A program made the position numbers and the translations under genes. A DNA stretch of 64,000 bases from assembly GCF_000417875.1 (NCBI RefSeq), contig NW_006920874.1:602817-666816 (forward strand). Direction: 5' to 3'. Below the pieces are notes generated by a model. It was not told the origin of the DNA, did not search any database, and was given only the letters and a program-made list of their open reading frames with translations. Each line of letters starts with the position of its first letter. The first letter of the stretch is position 1. This DNA comes from Pseudozyma flocculosa PF-1 (lineage: Eukaryota; Basidiomycota; Ustilaginomycetes; Ustilaginales; Ustilaginaceae). Positions 10,002 through 20,975 of the stretch are shown here, in pieces.

Positions 10002-12267
10002 ATGGCGCCCGCTTCCTCTTCCAAGAAGCGATCCAACCGCTTCGACGACGACGAAGAAGATATCGGAGTGCCGGCCGCCCTCGGCATGGGCGATGCGTCC
10101 TTTCCAGGCAGCAAGAAGAAGCGGCCGCCGCCGCCGCCAGAGGAAAAGGAGCTCAGCCTCGAGAAGCTCATCTTCGGAGACAGCCGGCTCCTCTCCACGG
10201 CCGCACCTTCTTCGAACCGCAAGGGCGCCGGTAACGCCTCGCACCTGCATGCGCAGAACAGCACTATCAACGGCGACGAAGTGGAACAAGGCAGGCAGGA
10301 AGCTGTGACCGATGATCAGCTCTTTGTCCTCGATACCGGCACCGGAGCCGACGACGACGACGACGACGGTCTGCAGGGAGCCGCCAGCGACGACAACGGA
10401 GACGAGCAAGACCAAGAAGAGGACGACGACGACGACGAGACCGACTACGAGGCTACCCAGTCCGCAGACGGCGATGGTGACGACTCCGAGGACGGCGAGC
10501 AGATCCTAATCGATGGGCCAGGCGCATCCTCCGCGGATGCCGGCCCGTCAAAGTCCAAGAAGCCGCGCAAAGTCTCGGTGTGGACGGACCCGGACGATGC
10601 CACCGTGACCATCGCCCTTGCCGGCCGGGATGCTGTCGCGGTCGACGGCTCGAAGCGGGGCACCAAGAAGCTTCGGCGCCTGCGCGAGGAGGCCGGCGAG
10701 ACGAGCGTGAGCGGCCTCGAGTACGAGCTGCGGCTACGGAAGCAGTTCGAGAAGCTGCACCCTCGGCCGATGTGGGCCTCGCTCCGCCTCTTCAGCCGGC
10801 CGCAGCAGGACGAAGCTTCGGCCCAGGCGACCGAGGACGATCCTTCGTTCACCATCACCGACGAGAGCAGCCGGACGCTCACCGACCTGCTGCAGAGCGA
10901 CAGCGGGCTGCTGGGCACCTACTCGGACGCCAACGGCAAGTCGATCAAGGCGCGCGGCAAGCTCAAGGCCGGCGAGATCGAGGTGGACCGGCTGCGCGAC
11001 GCCAACAGCGCCCAGACGTCGTACGCCATGGCCCACGACGAGGCGGCGTCGGCCATCGAGATGCTCCAGTTCCATCCGAGCGACCGCGCCAGCGTCCTGA
11101 TGACGGCCTCGCGCGACCGCCGCGTGCGCCTCTTCCAGATCGACGGCAACACCAATCCGCTCGTTCAGACGCTGCACGTGCCGGACATGCCCATTCAGAA
11201 CGCCAGCTTCCACCCGTCGGGATCCTCGGTGCTCATCTCGGGCACGCGCCCCTACCTGTACGCCTACGACCTGCAGGCGGGCCGGGTGATCCGCTCCTCG
11301 CCGTGGCGCGGCAGCGGCAGCATTATGTCGTCCAGCTCGGGCGACGACGGCATCGAGCGCGACCTCTCGATGGCCCGCTTCCAGCCCGGGACGGGCGAGG
11401 GCGGCAACCGGCTGCTCGCCATCGGAGGCAGGAACGGCAACGTCCACCTGCTCGACTGGGGCCGCTCGGGCGCCTCGGGCGGAGCGCGCGTGGGCGGCTT
11501 CCGCATGAACGCCCCGCTGGCAGGCCTCTGCTGGGACCCCTCGGCGCACTACGACCGCGGCATCGACGTGCGGCGCGGCGCGGGCGGCAAGGACCACGAG
11601 CTGCTGACGCTGTCCAACGAGGGCAGCGTCCACGTCTGGGACATCCGCAACACGGGCACCGAAGTGTCGTGCGTGTCGATCTGGAAGGACCAGGGCCTGT
11701 TTGGCGCCAAGGAGCTCGAGGTCAGCCCCAACGGCAGGTTCTGGAGCGTCGGCAGCGACAACGGCATCGTCAACATCTACAAGCGGCCGGGCCGGGCGGG
11801 CGATGCGGCGGCCGACGACAGCGGCGCCACGTTCCAGTCCAACGAGGCGCCCGGCGGCCTGATTGAGCCGCTCAAGGATATTGGCAACCTGACGACGGCG
11901 AGCACGACGCTGCGGTGGAACCACGACGGGCAGATTCTTGCGCTGGCGTCGAGGAATAAGAAGGATGTGCTCAAGCTTGTGAGTATCCCGCGGCCGCATC
12001 GCGTCGCGAGTCGAATGAGGCGGGACCAGGAGTGGACGAGGGCGCTTACCGACCTGATCATCCCCGCCTCCTGTGCTTCCTCTTCTTCCCGCCGCCCCCT
12101 CTACGCAGGTCCATTTCCCGACGATGAAGGTCTTCTCCAACTGGCCCACGTCCGGCACGCCGCTGGGCCACGTCACCTCGGTCGACTTTTCACGCGGCAG
12201 CCAGTACATGGCCATCGGCAACGGCAAGGGCAAGGTCCTCCTGTACGCGCTGCGGCACTACCTCTGA
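10002..12267 (+). CDS. UTP18: U3 snoRNP WD40 protein Utp18
   Basis: Nucleolar component of the small-subunit processome needed for 18S pre-rRNA cleavage. Exon 1 is 10002..11978 (659 codons), the intron is 11979..12108 (GTGAGT...CTACGCAG), and exon 2 is 12109..12267; the product is 711 residues. The C-terminus after splicing reads HFPTMKVFSNWPTS...VTSVDFSRGSQYMAIGN, which is the classic Utp18 ending, so the intron is well supported. The N-terminal third is acidic with runs of Asp/Glu (about residues 115-160), including the EDDDDDETD stretch, then the family block around LRRLREEAG and RKQFEKLHPRPMWA. The WD40 propeller begins near residue 350 (MLQFHPSD). The ATG chosen follows a long open leader; it has a good context (GACGATGG) and gives the expected SSKKRSNRFDDDEED start. 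It is convergent with the transporter 144 bases downstream. Confidence 0.92.
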
Positions 12268-12411
12268 GCTCGTCGCTTCCGACCCCTTCCCCTCCTTGCC
12301 CACACTGCAATGCAACGCCCGCCCCACCCCCTCTCTAACTTTCGGCTGTTGCCAGCTGATCGACCGTGGCTGATTGACTGGGTATTGCACCTCGCACGCA
12401 GCGAAGGCGGA

Positions 12412-14700
12412 CTAGAGATGAAAGTAGCGCACCTCTGCGATCAGTACCGCCACGCCGGCAACGGTGGCGGGTCCGACGACGACGGCGCACCACAGTGCAA
12501 ACTGGCGAGCGCGGACGGTGATGCCGCCCTGGCGAAGGCCCGAGAGCCAGAGCAACCCGGCGAGGGAGCTGGAAAACGTGCCGGCGAGGGCGCCGACGTT
12601 GCTGCCAAATGCGATCGAGTAGGTGGCCATCTTGAGGATGCGCTCCTGGTCCGCCGTGGCGAGGTGGGCCAGCTTGGCGTGGAAAAAGGGCGAGAGCGTC
12701 GATTTGGTGAGCAGGATCGTGGCGCCAATGTTGGTGCCCCCGATGTTGCAAAGGACGACGCCGAGCGACGAGATGAAAAAGGCCGTCGCGACGTAGCCGT
12801 GCGCGCACACGGTGCCCAGCCCACCGGCGAGGATGTTGATGAAGCCGACATGCGCCAGCGCCTGGACCAGGATGAACATCCCGAACGCGAAGGGCAGCAG
12901 CGGCAGCGGGAGGCGCGAGAGCACGATCGAGACGGTCGGGAACGTCTGTGCCAGTCGGCCCGGCAGGAGTAGCAGCGGTCGGAGCGGCCGATGCGCTCGA
13001 GGCTTGGCCGGTGTGAGCGGTCGCGTCGATGACGTGGGCGTAGCTGCTTCCGGCGACGTCTCGCTGGAAGGGCCGACAGCAGCAGCTGCAGTGGCGGCGG
13101 TGACTTGGGCGGTCACCGGGTCCGCCGCCGTCTTGGACACGCCGAGGGGCGCCAGCCCGATCCCATCCTGTCCCTCGCTCGACACCGCACGAGCGACGTC
13201 GGCGGAAGTGCCGTCCGCCGTCGCCGACGCTGCGGCCGCCGTCTCGCGATCCTCAGCTCTCGCACCGGCCTCTTGGCTCTCCTTTTCCTGCCGCTTATTC
13301 TCCTTCCTGGAGCGGAGGTAGTCGGCCACCCCGTCCCTCGCGAGGCAGAGCACGGCACCGGGCACCGCAATCTCAAACACCTTGACGCCGCCGACGACCG
13401 AGGTGCCCACCAGCGTGGCCAGGGTGGCGGCCATGGCGATGCTGCCGAAGATGGCGCCTGGCAGATCCACCAGCGCCGAGCGGGCGTCGACGTCCGGCTG
13501 GATGATGCGGTGAGGGATGTAGATCAGCGGCGCCCTTTTCCGCTCTTGGTGGTCCTCGTGCTCGTCGAGGGATGTCTGAGCTGTTACCTGGCTGGCGCCA
13601 TCAGTAGCCTCGCCCGCGGGTAGCTGCGCGTCGCCGGAATTCGACTCGGCCTGGCTGCTCGGAGCAGCGCGTTGCCGCATACCGTTGCCGGTCTTTGCGA
13701 CGCCGCTGGTTCCTTCCGACGCTCTCCTGCCCCTGCGCTGAGCGGAATCGACCCTGCCGGGTGCGACCTTGTCCACCTTGCGATTGCGGAAGAAGACGAG
13801 CAGGCAGGCCAGTGCGGCCACGGCGCTAGCAAACGCGGGCAGCACCATATAGGCGGTGTAGGTGATGAACTCGACGCCGAAGCCGGTGGCGATGACGAGG
13901 TTGGTCGGGTTGGAGCTGACCAGCACGGCGCTCGAGATGTTGGCCGCGACAAACTCGGCCCAGATCCATGCGTCGGGCGGCGAGATGCCTGCGACGCGTG
14001 TCAGGTAGACGAGGAAGGCGGTGCCGCTGAGGATGACGGGGTCGTTGCCGACGAGGACTCCGGCCGACCAGAAGAAAAAGTAGAGGAGCAGGTAGAGCTT
14101 CCTGCCGCTCCCCTCCTGGCCCCGCTTGCCGGACTTGAGGCAGATGAGGAACGCCAGGTAGCGCAGCAGGCCCGTCGCGTCGAGCGAGATGGCAATGTAG
14201 GCGAGGGAGATGAACAAGAGCAGCACGTCGTACGGCTCCACGCCATCCTCGCCCACGATGCCCGTGCGGATCTGCGCGCCGCCGATGGTCGTGGTGGCGA
14301 GGAGCAGCAGGACGCCAATCAGGGGCGCAGAGACGTGGTCGATGGTGAGGTACATCGGGCGTCGCAGGTCGTCGTCTCGGTCGTGATCGTCGCCCGCAAT
14401 GCTGGTCGAGTCTGACTGGTGCACAGCAGCGACGCTTTCGTCATCGCCGGCGAGCGTGATCCAGATCCGCCGGCGCGACGTCCGTATCGCGATTGCCATC
14501 CGCTGCGGAAGGCGAAGCCTGAGCGGGCGGATGACGACCAGCGACACGGCAGCAAAGACGATGATGGCAAAGATGCCGTGACCGTCGAGCGAGGTGCGCT
14601 GCGTGTCGCTCGAGGCAGCTTCGGCTCTCTTGACGAACTGGCTCTGGCCCAGGAGCGCCGCGGCCGTCGTGGCCTTCGGCGATCGCAGCTGCGTGTGCAA
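12412..14700 (-). CDS. Ion-transporter superfamily membrane protein (ArsB/citrate-type)
   Basis: Polytopic membrane protein of the IT superfamily (ArsB, NhaD and CitM-like carriers). Two half-repeats carry the family signatures: NPTNLVIATGFG in the first half and GTNIGATILL plus AFGSNVGALAGTF in the second. I see about ten to twelve hydrophobic segments, including VLLLFISLAYIAISL, LYLLLYFFFWSAGV, PLPLLPFAFGMFILVQ and ALWCAVVVGPATVAGV. The halves are joined by a charged, Ser/Ala-rich cytoplasmic loop of roughly 280 residues (13760-12930) broken by one hydrophobic stretch. Substrate cannot be read from sequence. The 5' end is unresolved. The frame is open upstream of 14700 to a stop near 14826 but has no ATG before codon 68, and a transmembrane segment precedes that ATG. 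A short first exon is therefore likely, perhaps using the ATG near 14844. 762 residues are counted from 14700. Confidence 0.75.
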   Translation of the reverse strand: MHTQLRSPKATTAAALLGQSQFVKRAEAASSDTQRTSLDGHGIFAIIVFAAVSLVVIRPLRLRLPQRMAIAIRTSRRRIWITLAGDDESVAAVHQSDSTSIAGDDHDRDDDLRRPMYLTIDHVSAPLIGVLLLLATTTIGGAQIRTGIVGEDGVEPYDVLLLFISLAYIAISLDATGLLRYLAFLICLKSGKRGQEGSGRKLYLLLYFFFWSAGVLVGNDPVILSGTAFLVYLTRVAGISPPDAWIWAEFVAANISSAVLVSSNPTNLVIATGFGVEFITYTAYMVLPAFASAVAALACLLVFFRNRKVDKVAPGRVDSAQRRGRRASEGTSGVAKTGNGMRQRAAPSSQAESNSGDAQLPAGEATDGASQVTAQTSLDEHEDHQERKRAPLIYIPHRIIQPDVDARSALVDLPGAIFGSIAMAATLATLVGTSVVGGVKVFEIAVPGAVLCLARDGVADYLRSRKENKRQEKESQEAGARAEDRETAAAASATADGTSADVARAVSSEGQDGIGLAPLGVSKTAADPVTAQVTAATAAAAVGPSSETSPEAATPTSSTRPLTPAKPRAHRPLRPLLLLPGRLAQTFPTVSIVLSRLPLPLLPFAFGMFILVQALAHVGFINILAGGLGTVCAHGYVATAFFISSLGVVLCNIGGTNIGATILLTKSTLSPFFHAKLAHLATADQERILKMATYSIAFGSNVGALAGTFSSSLAGLLWLSGLRQGGITVRARQFALWCAVVVGPATVAGVAVLIAEVRYFHL

Positions 14701-14945
14701 TGGCGACCAGGCGAAAGGAGAAAGCGACCACGCTGCTCGCCGAGGCTCAGACCAGTGGCTGTAGTTGTAGTTGGATGATGCGCTGAAGGGTGGGAAGACG
14801 GAGCAGGAGCAGGCGGAGCGAGTTCAGCGTGATGTCGGGGCATAGCTAGGACGGAGTCAAGATGCGAGTCGCCAGCGACGTTCCACGACACCTGCGCTGT
14901 GCTGACATCGTTGCTGCGTTGCCCAACAGCCGCCCTGCCCGGGAT

Positions 14946-16347
14946 CTAAAGCTCATTCCGCGGCCGCCGTAGCGAGTCGAGCCATCGCAGGAAGCCTGTC
15001 TGGCCAGGGTCGACGCCATCATGGCTGCGACGAAGGCGGCGATGGCGCCGGACGCGACCTTGTGCTCGTACAGATGTGCGTCGTGTCGGATCGCCATGGA
15101 CGCCAACTGCTTGGGGCAATGAGGCTGAGCCCGAGCTTCTCTCCTGCTCGTCCTCGGCGTTTCCCTGTGCGGCTGGCCGAGCGACCGACGACTTCGCAGA
15201 CCTCGCAGCGCCCTGTCCGCTGATCGGAGCGTCGAAGGAGTGGCCATGTTCGCGGCTGGCGCTGGCGAGACCTCCGGACTGCATCACCGCGCTATGACAT
15301 GGCCTCGTCGATGGCCTGTGGGCTCGAGTGTGCATTCTCTGGAGGTTGGTGCGCTCGCAGTCGGCGGCGTCGCTGCCGTCGTCGGTGTCGTCGCAGCCAT
15401 CGCGCCGACTCCTTTCGGCAGAAGACGGGCTTTGGAGCGAGGGCGATGCACCTCTGTCTCCATTCATGGGCCCGTGTGCTGATCGGACCACATCTTCGAT
15501 CATCTCGAGCAGCCTTCGCAGCTTCTTGTCGAGCCTGAGCTCAGGAGAGGCTTCGGCTCCATCGGCCGTCTCGGAAGGGCCGAAGGTGTGGGCACCGCCA
15601 TCTTCGGAGAATCCGCAGGAGTGTCGGCGCGGACCGTCCCGACACGACGTCTGTCGATGGGAGGGCATGACTACTGAGTGCTGCTTCGACGTGTGCAACG
15701 GCATCGAGACGCCGCAGGAGCACTGGCGACCGCGGCTACGATCTGCCCATGGTCTGCCTTGATCAGAGCCGAGGACTGCTTGCCCGACATCTGGGCGCAA
15801 TCTCTGACGCGCTCCATGGTCACAGCAGCGGTGATCTGGACTGCGTGGCCCGCAAGCTTCAGCTGACCGACTCCCGGCTTTGCAGTCATGCTGGAGCACG
15901 CAGCGCGTGGCAAAGTCATAGGCCCGAGCTTCGGCCGTGTGGCAGGAGGGGCAGAGTCCCTTGGCGAGAGGCTCGTCGAGTACGACGATGTCCGCACGGT
16001 CTGAACCGCCGATTATCCTGTAGGGAGCGATCCGGGCCAATCGTGCGAGCGGATCAGGGGGGCTGTGTCGCCGACAGCCGTACCGAGGCAGCCGTGGGCG
16101 CAGAAGGAGCGGAGAGGGACCATGAACAAGCAGCGAGCAGGCCCGACGGCACTTACCTGTTGAAGCTATCTTGCTGCTCAAGGTGTACATCATGGAGCTG
16201 CTGGCTGATGGACTGACTGCCGTCGTGGACCGTGTGGCGTATCCATCCTGCATGGGTGGCGAGGACGAGGAGCAGCAAGGCGGCCGCGATCAAGGCGACG
16301 CCCAGTGACCTGCGATGGGCGCTGCGATTCGCCTTGGTCCTCAGCAT
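14946..16347 (-). CDS. Unrecognised multi-exon gene with N-terminal signal anchor
   Basis: The first exon looks sound: ATG at 16347, a basic start, then a hydrophobic segment (GVALIAAALLLLVLATHAG) and a helical LHDVHLEQQDSF stretch ending at a consensus donor (GTAAGT at 16156). The best continuation is the acceptor CTACAG at 16018. It restores phase and leads into a Cys-containing stretch (GLCPSCHTAEARAYDFATRC) in a frame that stays open to 14946. An alternative acceptor near 15893 also keeps phase but enters a different frame (KLAGHAVQITAAVTMERV), which looks equally protein-like. Further introns are likely, and a second hydrophobic stretch (GAIAAFVAAMMAST, near 14.99 kb) occurs in another frame. 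Exons after the first are therefore tentative. I do not recognise the family. The layout of signal or anchor, Cys-rich part and possible C-terminal membrane segment fits a membrane or secretory-pathway protein. Confidence 0.4.
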
Positions 16348-16757
16348 CTGGACGGGCCTGCGTGCTTGATGGGATGATGGTTGGTAGTGAGGCAGCTTCG
16401 ATGTGCCAGGCTGGGCTCCAGGGAGAGGGAAGAGAAGAAGCGAAGCAGCGGTATAGTTTGAGCTCGAGCGGTGGGCAGGCGGTCAAGCGGCGCTCTCTCT
16501 ATCTCCAAAAGAAGCTCAAAGAGCCGCGCTCAGCGCTGTCGCGATGCCTCCACCTGCACATCCATGTGCGCCACGTGCGCTTGGCTCGCGGCTTCTTTCG
16601 TTCTTTTCTTCTTGACACCTCAATCGGTTTGGCGCTCCTGCGACCCACCTCGACCGCTCTGCCCCGTCCCGCTCATCGTTCGACAGCCGCTATCAGCTGC
16701 TTGCCTCCCAGGGTGGCCACCCACTGCGGCGTCGAGAGGGCGCAACGATTGTCCGGA
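16348..16757. other. Divergent promoter, unknown gene / MRM2
   Basis: 410 bases between two head-to-head ATGs. No gene and no obvious element beyond CT-rich stretches (around 16490-16505). Confidence 0.5.
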
Positions 16758-18225
16758 ATGGCCCCTCGACCGACTGCGCTCAGTATTCTCCGGGACTGCC
16801 CACGGCTGCTATTCACTGCCGCTCGACCAGGCTCATCGCGCTTGCAGCCATCCCCCGACGCCCAGGTCCGCCTCGCCTCGTCCAAGAAGGGCTCCTCCGC
16901 TCGCTGTGAGTGGGCGACCTGCCCTCCCTGCGATCCATACCTGCTCGCCGGGCCGTCGCAGAGACTGATCGCAGGCCCTCGTTCTTGACCTGCCGCCCTC
17001 TCATAGACCTCGCCAGACAGAGGAATGACATCGTGAGTCAGTCACGAGAATCCCAACGACCAGCACCTCCCAGCCTGCTGCACCTCTGCTGACCCTGAAC
17101 CACCGCCACGCATAGTACGTAAAGGGGCGCCAGCAAGGCAGCACCAGCTTCGGCCCAAAGGCCAGGCGAGGCACCCCCATCGGCTTTGACGACTTCCTCG
17201 ATCATGCAGACGAGCCAGCTTCTGCCGACGTGCTCGGGGCCTCGTCGGCCGGCTACATCTCCCGATCGGCCTTCAAGCTGGTCCAGCTCGACGACCGATA
17301 CCGCTTCCTGCGCGGCAACAAGGTCGTCGTCGACCTCGGCGCTGCTCCCGGGGGCTGGACCCAGGTCATCGTCGAGCGGCTCCGGCGCAACAGCAAGGGG
17401 GGCAAGCGGCGAGCCGCCAGCAGTGGCGATGATGCGCTCAGCGATGATACCCAGCCGCTCGACCGAGGAAGAGCGACGGGGAAAGTCTTCGCCCTCGACA
17501 TCCTGCCGATGCTCCCCATCGAGGGTGCCACGACTCTGCAGGGCGACTTCCTTGACCCTTCCGTGCAGGAAAGGCTCAAGCAGCTCGTCATCGCAGGCGA
17601 CAGTCGCAGCCCCAACGACAAAGAGGCCGATGTGAAGGGTCATGAAGAGGGTGCAGCTGAGCCGAGTCGGCGGCGGCGCGGCTTCGTCGACATCGTCGTC
17701 AGCGACATGATGGGTGCGTCGGTCGGTCTAGCGAGGAGCGACCAAAGATCCGCTCTGCTGATGCATCCCTACCGCCCTCTTCCCTGTTCCAACTCTCCAG
17801 CCAACACAACTGGCAATCCCGTCGCCGATACGGAAGCTTCTCTGGAGCTCTGTCGGGCGGCGCTGGTGAGTCGCATCAGCGCGCCGTCGCTTCCTTTTGC
17901 CATCATCGACCAGGGGAATCTGACCGTCGTTCTACTGCTTCCATCCTGCCAGGGCTTTGCGTTGGCAACACTCAAAGTCGACCGGGAGCCGCCATCCCGG
18001 GGTGACGATAAGCGCTCGCCGAGCCCGCCTCCCTCCGCATCTTCTTCGGTGCTGGTGATCAAGTACTTCATGTCGGCCGAGGCGGATCGCTTCCGCAAAC
18101 AGGAGCTGGAGCGCCACTTTCGCTTTGTCAAGGCCGAAAAGATGGACGCCTCGCGCAAGGAGAGCCGCGAGCAGTTCTGGGTCTGTCGGGGCTTTCGTGG
18201 CGTCGCACCGGAGTCGCAGCCGTAG
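16758..18225 (+). CDS. MRM2: Mitochondrial 21S rRNA 2'-O-ribose methyltransferase (FtsJ/RrmJ family)
   Basis: AdoMet-dependent methyltransferase of the FtsJ family acting on large-subunit mitochondrial rRNA. Five exons: 16758..16905, 17007..17032, 17116..17713, 17801..17865 and 17953..18225; 369 residues. The 26-base exon 2 supplies YLARQRNDI, which joins YVKGRQ to rebuild the family entry motif (R-Q-x-x-D-x-Y-V-K). SRSAFKL, the AdoMet loop VDLGAAPGGWTQV, the split SDMM/ANTTGN motif (rejoined across intron 3), ELCRAAL/GFALATLK (rejoined across intron 4) and VIKYF follow, so the K-D-K part of the catalytic tetrad is visible. Introns 3 and 4 are each 87 bases and contain no stop in frame. The N-terminus (RPTALSILRDCPRLLFTAARPG) is Arg/Ser/Ala-rich, like a mitochondrial presequence. 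A low-complexity insert sits between the AdoMet loop and the FALDILPM strand. Confidence 0.9.
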
Positions 18226-18575
18226 GATCCTGTCGCCGTAGTGCACCGACTGCTTGGCTCTAGAATCGCCAGGAGCATGAATGGGAGCAGGGAGTCTGTG
18301 GGAGGGCCTGCCCTGGGGTATGTGTGTGTGTTTGCCTGGCCAAGCGGATGTGCCATGGCAGGTGGTGTTGGTCTTTTTGGCCCGCCCGCATGCACGTCGT
18401 CTTGGACCCCTGAGCGGATCGAGCTATCCCTTGGCGCAAACACCATCGCTCCCTCCGCCCTCTTCCATCTTCGACTCTTCGCGCCGCCTACCTCGTCCCT
18501 GTCGCTGCCGCCAACGTCAACGCCAACGCCAACGCTATGGACCTGGCCTAGACGACGCTGCGACCATCGTCGACC
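18226..18575. other. Intergenic, MRM2 / membrane protein gene
   Basis: 350 bases, tandem genes. No ORF with a family motif. It holds a short TG run (18318-18330) and, before the next ATG, an imperfect AACGCC-type repeat (18510-18535). Confidence 0.5.
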
Positions 18576-20513
18576 ATGTCACAGCTCAGTCCGTCACCCC
18601 CTCGACGGCCCCAAGCGGGGCCGATGCCGGGCATGACACGCTCCACGTCGTACGTGCTCGTCTCGTCCTCCCTCCCCGATCCACCCACGCCGCCGACGTA
18701 CGACTCGCCCACGCCCCGCCGCCATCCTCGCTACTACTACCTGCTCCCCGCCCTCGCCGCTCTCGACTGCGTGTCCACTTGCGTCCTCGCCTTCCTGCTG
18801 TGCCAGCAGCAAGCACCTAGCGGCGGCGGCGGCCCCGGCGGCGATGTCCCTTCCTCACCCGGGACGGGCGGGGGCGGGGCAGGAGGCGGTACTGGCAGCC
18901 CCAAAGATCCGGCAGCGCCCTACTGGGATCGTCAGCGGCTCATCCTGGCAGTGACTGCGGTGGCCATCGCCCGTGGCTGCACCTTTGCCATCGTCGGCTT
19001 CAGCAAGCGCATCCGCGAGCTCGGCGTCATCGTCGCGGCCATCTGCATCCTTTCGGCGCTCTACAACGTCTCGGTCGCCAACATCCTCTTCCAGGCCAGA
19101 GGCAAGCCCGACATTGTCAGTCCGCCAGTACCACGTCCGACGACCTCGCCCAACGCCACCTATGCGCTCGCTCGACCCGACGGGCTCGCCGCATTGACAG
19201 TCGTCGGGCAGCCGCAGTCCCGGCTTCTTACTTCGACCATCGTAATGATCTCCACGGCCTCCGTGCATCTAGCGCCCACGATGGCCTTCCTGATCAGCAC
19301 GCAGATGGCCTTCACCCTGGCCGAGTGGATGCTCTACATTGGCATCGTCGGCGTCAGGGTACCTCCCGGCGGCAACCCCGTCAAGGCGAAGCGGTGGGCG
19401 CGCACGCTGGCGCGCGATTCGCGGTACAGGGATGGCGCCGATGCGGCGAGCCTCTACGTGACCGACTCGGACAATGACGGAGACGAGGAGCAAGAAGAGG
19501 ACGATGATGATGTCGAAGACGCTCATGCAGAGTCTGAGACCGCTGCCCTGAGCCAGGACGATGACAGGAGAAACGTCAGCCGTCGAGGAGCATCCTCGGC
19601 CTCCGAGTCGAGGAGCCTGCACCAAGTGCCTCGCGACAACGAGGGTAGCAGACCAACCTCGCCGTTCCTGTCGCCGCAAGGACAGCAGAAGCCTACTTCA
19701 CTCAAGGCGACCGCAGCAGACGAGCGCACCCTCCTACAGTCTCCTCAACGGGGCTACGGAGCCGCGGGTGCAAAGTCGACGACGCCGCAGCGGCAGCGCA
19801 AGCAGTCGCAGGAGCTCATCGGGCGGGGCAGCATGCGCGGCCATCGAGTGACGACGCCGACGCCAAGGTCGCCGACAGTCCCCTTCCCCTCTGCGCGCGA
19901 CTCACCTCGCACGGCTGAGCTCGGCCTGGTGGGCCGCCGCATCGAAGACATGGATGGCTTCGAGGGCCGGCGCGGCGACGGCAACGACGACGATGATGAC
20001 GACCTGGACCCCGACGACATCATCGACATCTCGTCGGATCGACGGCTGTCTCGCCACGCTTCCCGACGTCGGCTAGCCCTAGCGGCGCATCCGGAACGGA
20101 GGGTGAGCGGCGGGGCTTTGAGCGGTCTGACGCTAGGGCTTGGGAGCTCTGGAAGTGGCGGTGCCGCTCACGCGCTCAGCAAGCCGCTAGGGATTGCCCT
20201 CGGAAGCGGTGGTGGCGGTGGTGTGGGCCTGTTTGGGAGGCAGAAGGCCGATGGCAGCAGCGCCGATCCCAACTCTGCGGGCGCTACGCCGCGAAGCTGG
20301 ACGGCGATCAAGGGCAAGCCGTCGCGTCCTGGAGGAGCCGGTGGCGGGCCGCCTCGCTCAGCCTCGACCTCGGCGTCTCACACAGCGGACCTCGCTGCGG
20401 CAGACGCCGCGTCGTCGGAGGTGTCGCACAAGAAGCACCGGAAGCTGCCCGCCTGGCTCTCGAGGAGCAAGACGTCACCCGCAAAGGTTCCACGACATGC
20501 CGACGAGGAGTAA
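18576..20513 (+). CDS. Fungal polytopic membrane protein, function unknown
   Basis: 645 residues, single exon, ATG in good context (CGACCATGT). The N-terminal 290 residues carry about five hydrophobic segments: YYYLLPALAALDCVSTCVLAF (near 50-75), LILAVTAVAIARGCTFAIVGF, ELGVIVAAICILSALY, TSTIVMISTASVHLAPTMAF and FTLAEWMLYIGIVGV. A Gly/Pro/Ser-rich loop separates the first and second. The remaining half is predicted disordered and cytoplasmic. It has an acidic run (EEQEEDDDDVEDA), several SP/TP sites, a second acidic DDDDDLDPDD stretch, Gly-rich patches and a basic end (KKHRKLPAWLSRSK). I do not recognise the family. The arrangement suggests a regulated membrane protein whose long tail is phosphorylated, but that is inference. 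Confidence 0.75.
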   Translation: MSQLSPSPPRRPQAGPMPGMTRSTSYVLVSSSLPDPPTPPTYDSPTPRRHPRYYYLLPALAALDCVSTCVLAFLLCQQQAPSGGGGPGGDVPSSPGTGGGGAGGGTGSPKDPAAPYWDRQRLILAVTAVAIARGCTFAIVGFSKRIRELGVIVAAICILSALYNVSVANILFQARGKPDIVSPPVPRPTTSPNATYALARPDGLAALTVVGQPQSRLLTSTIVMISTASVHLAPTMAFLISTQMAFTLAEWMLYIGIVGVRVPPGGNPVKAKRWARTLARDSRYRDGADAASLYVTDSDNDGDEEQEEDDDDVEDAHAESETAALSQDDDRRNVSRRGASSASESRSLHQVPRDNEGSRPTSPFLSPQGQQKPTSLKATAADERTLLQSPQRGYGAAGAKSTTPQRQRKQSQELIGRGSMRGHRVTTPTPRSPTVPFPSARDSPRTAELGLVGRRIEDMDGFEGRRGDGNDDDDDDLDPDDIIDISSDRRLSRHASRRRLALAAHPERRVSGGALSGLTLGLGSSGSGGAAHALSKPLGIALGSGGGGGVGLFGRQKADGSSADPNSAGATPRSWTAIKGKPSRPGGAGGGPPRSASTSASHTADLAAADAASSEVSHKKHRKLPAWLSRSKTSPAKVPRHADEE

Positions 20514-20939
20514 TGGCTCGGCGCCGCCCTGGCTGCCAGTGGCCCGCACGATTTCCTGTAGCGCGTATACCCCCCCTCGTCTCCTTGCTCGACATTGCGT
20601 GCTTTGCAGCGAGTCTGAAGTGTCCTTGGCTGCACGGCGATGCCGAGAGTTTGCATGGTTTGCGTGTTAAGAGGCAGGCATGGGCCGGGTCGAGGTGTTC
20701 GGGAGGTCCGGAAGGGTGGGCCGGTCGGCTGCACCGGACTGGCTGGCCTGAGCGCCGTCCGCGTGCGGCGCTGCTTAGCTCCGGTGCCAAAGGAAGCAAA
20801 GGCGCAGGCAGACGGGCAGGCAGGCAGGCCTAGGGTGAGGTGATCGCTCTCCTATTGGGAGCGGAGCGGACCCTGGCTTGGCCTGGCCGCCTGTCCCACG
20901 GGCCGGGCTTACCGCATGCCGATCTTCGAAAGTGGCTCG

Positions 20940-20975
<36 letters not shown>

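Noticed and set aside
14846..15247. Minus-strand frame with a hydrophobic stretch taken as a separate gene
   Set aside because: It overlaps the larger minus-strand frame and is more likely a late exon or a chance frame; no independent start or motif.
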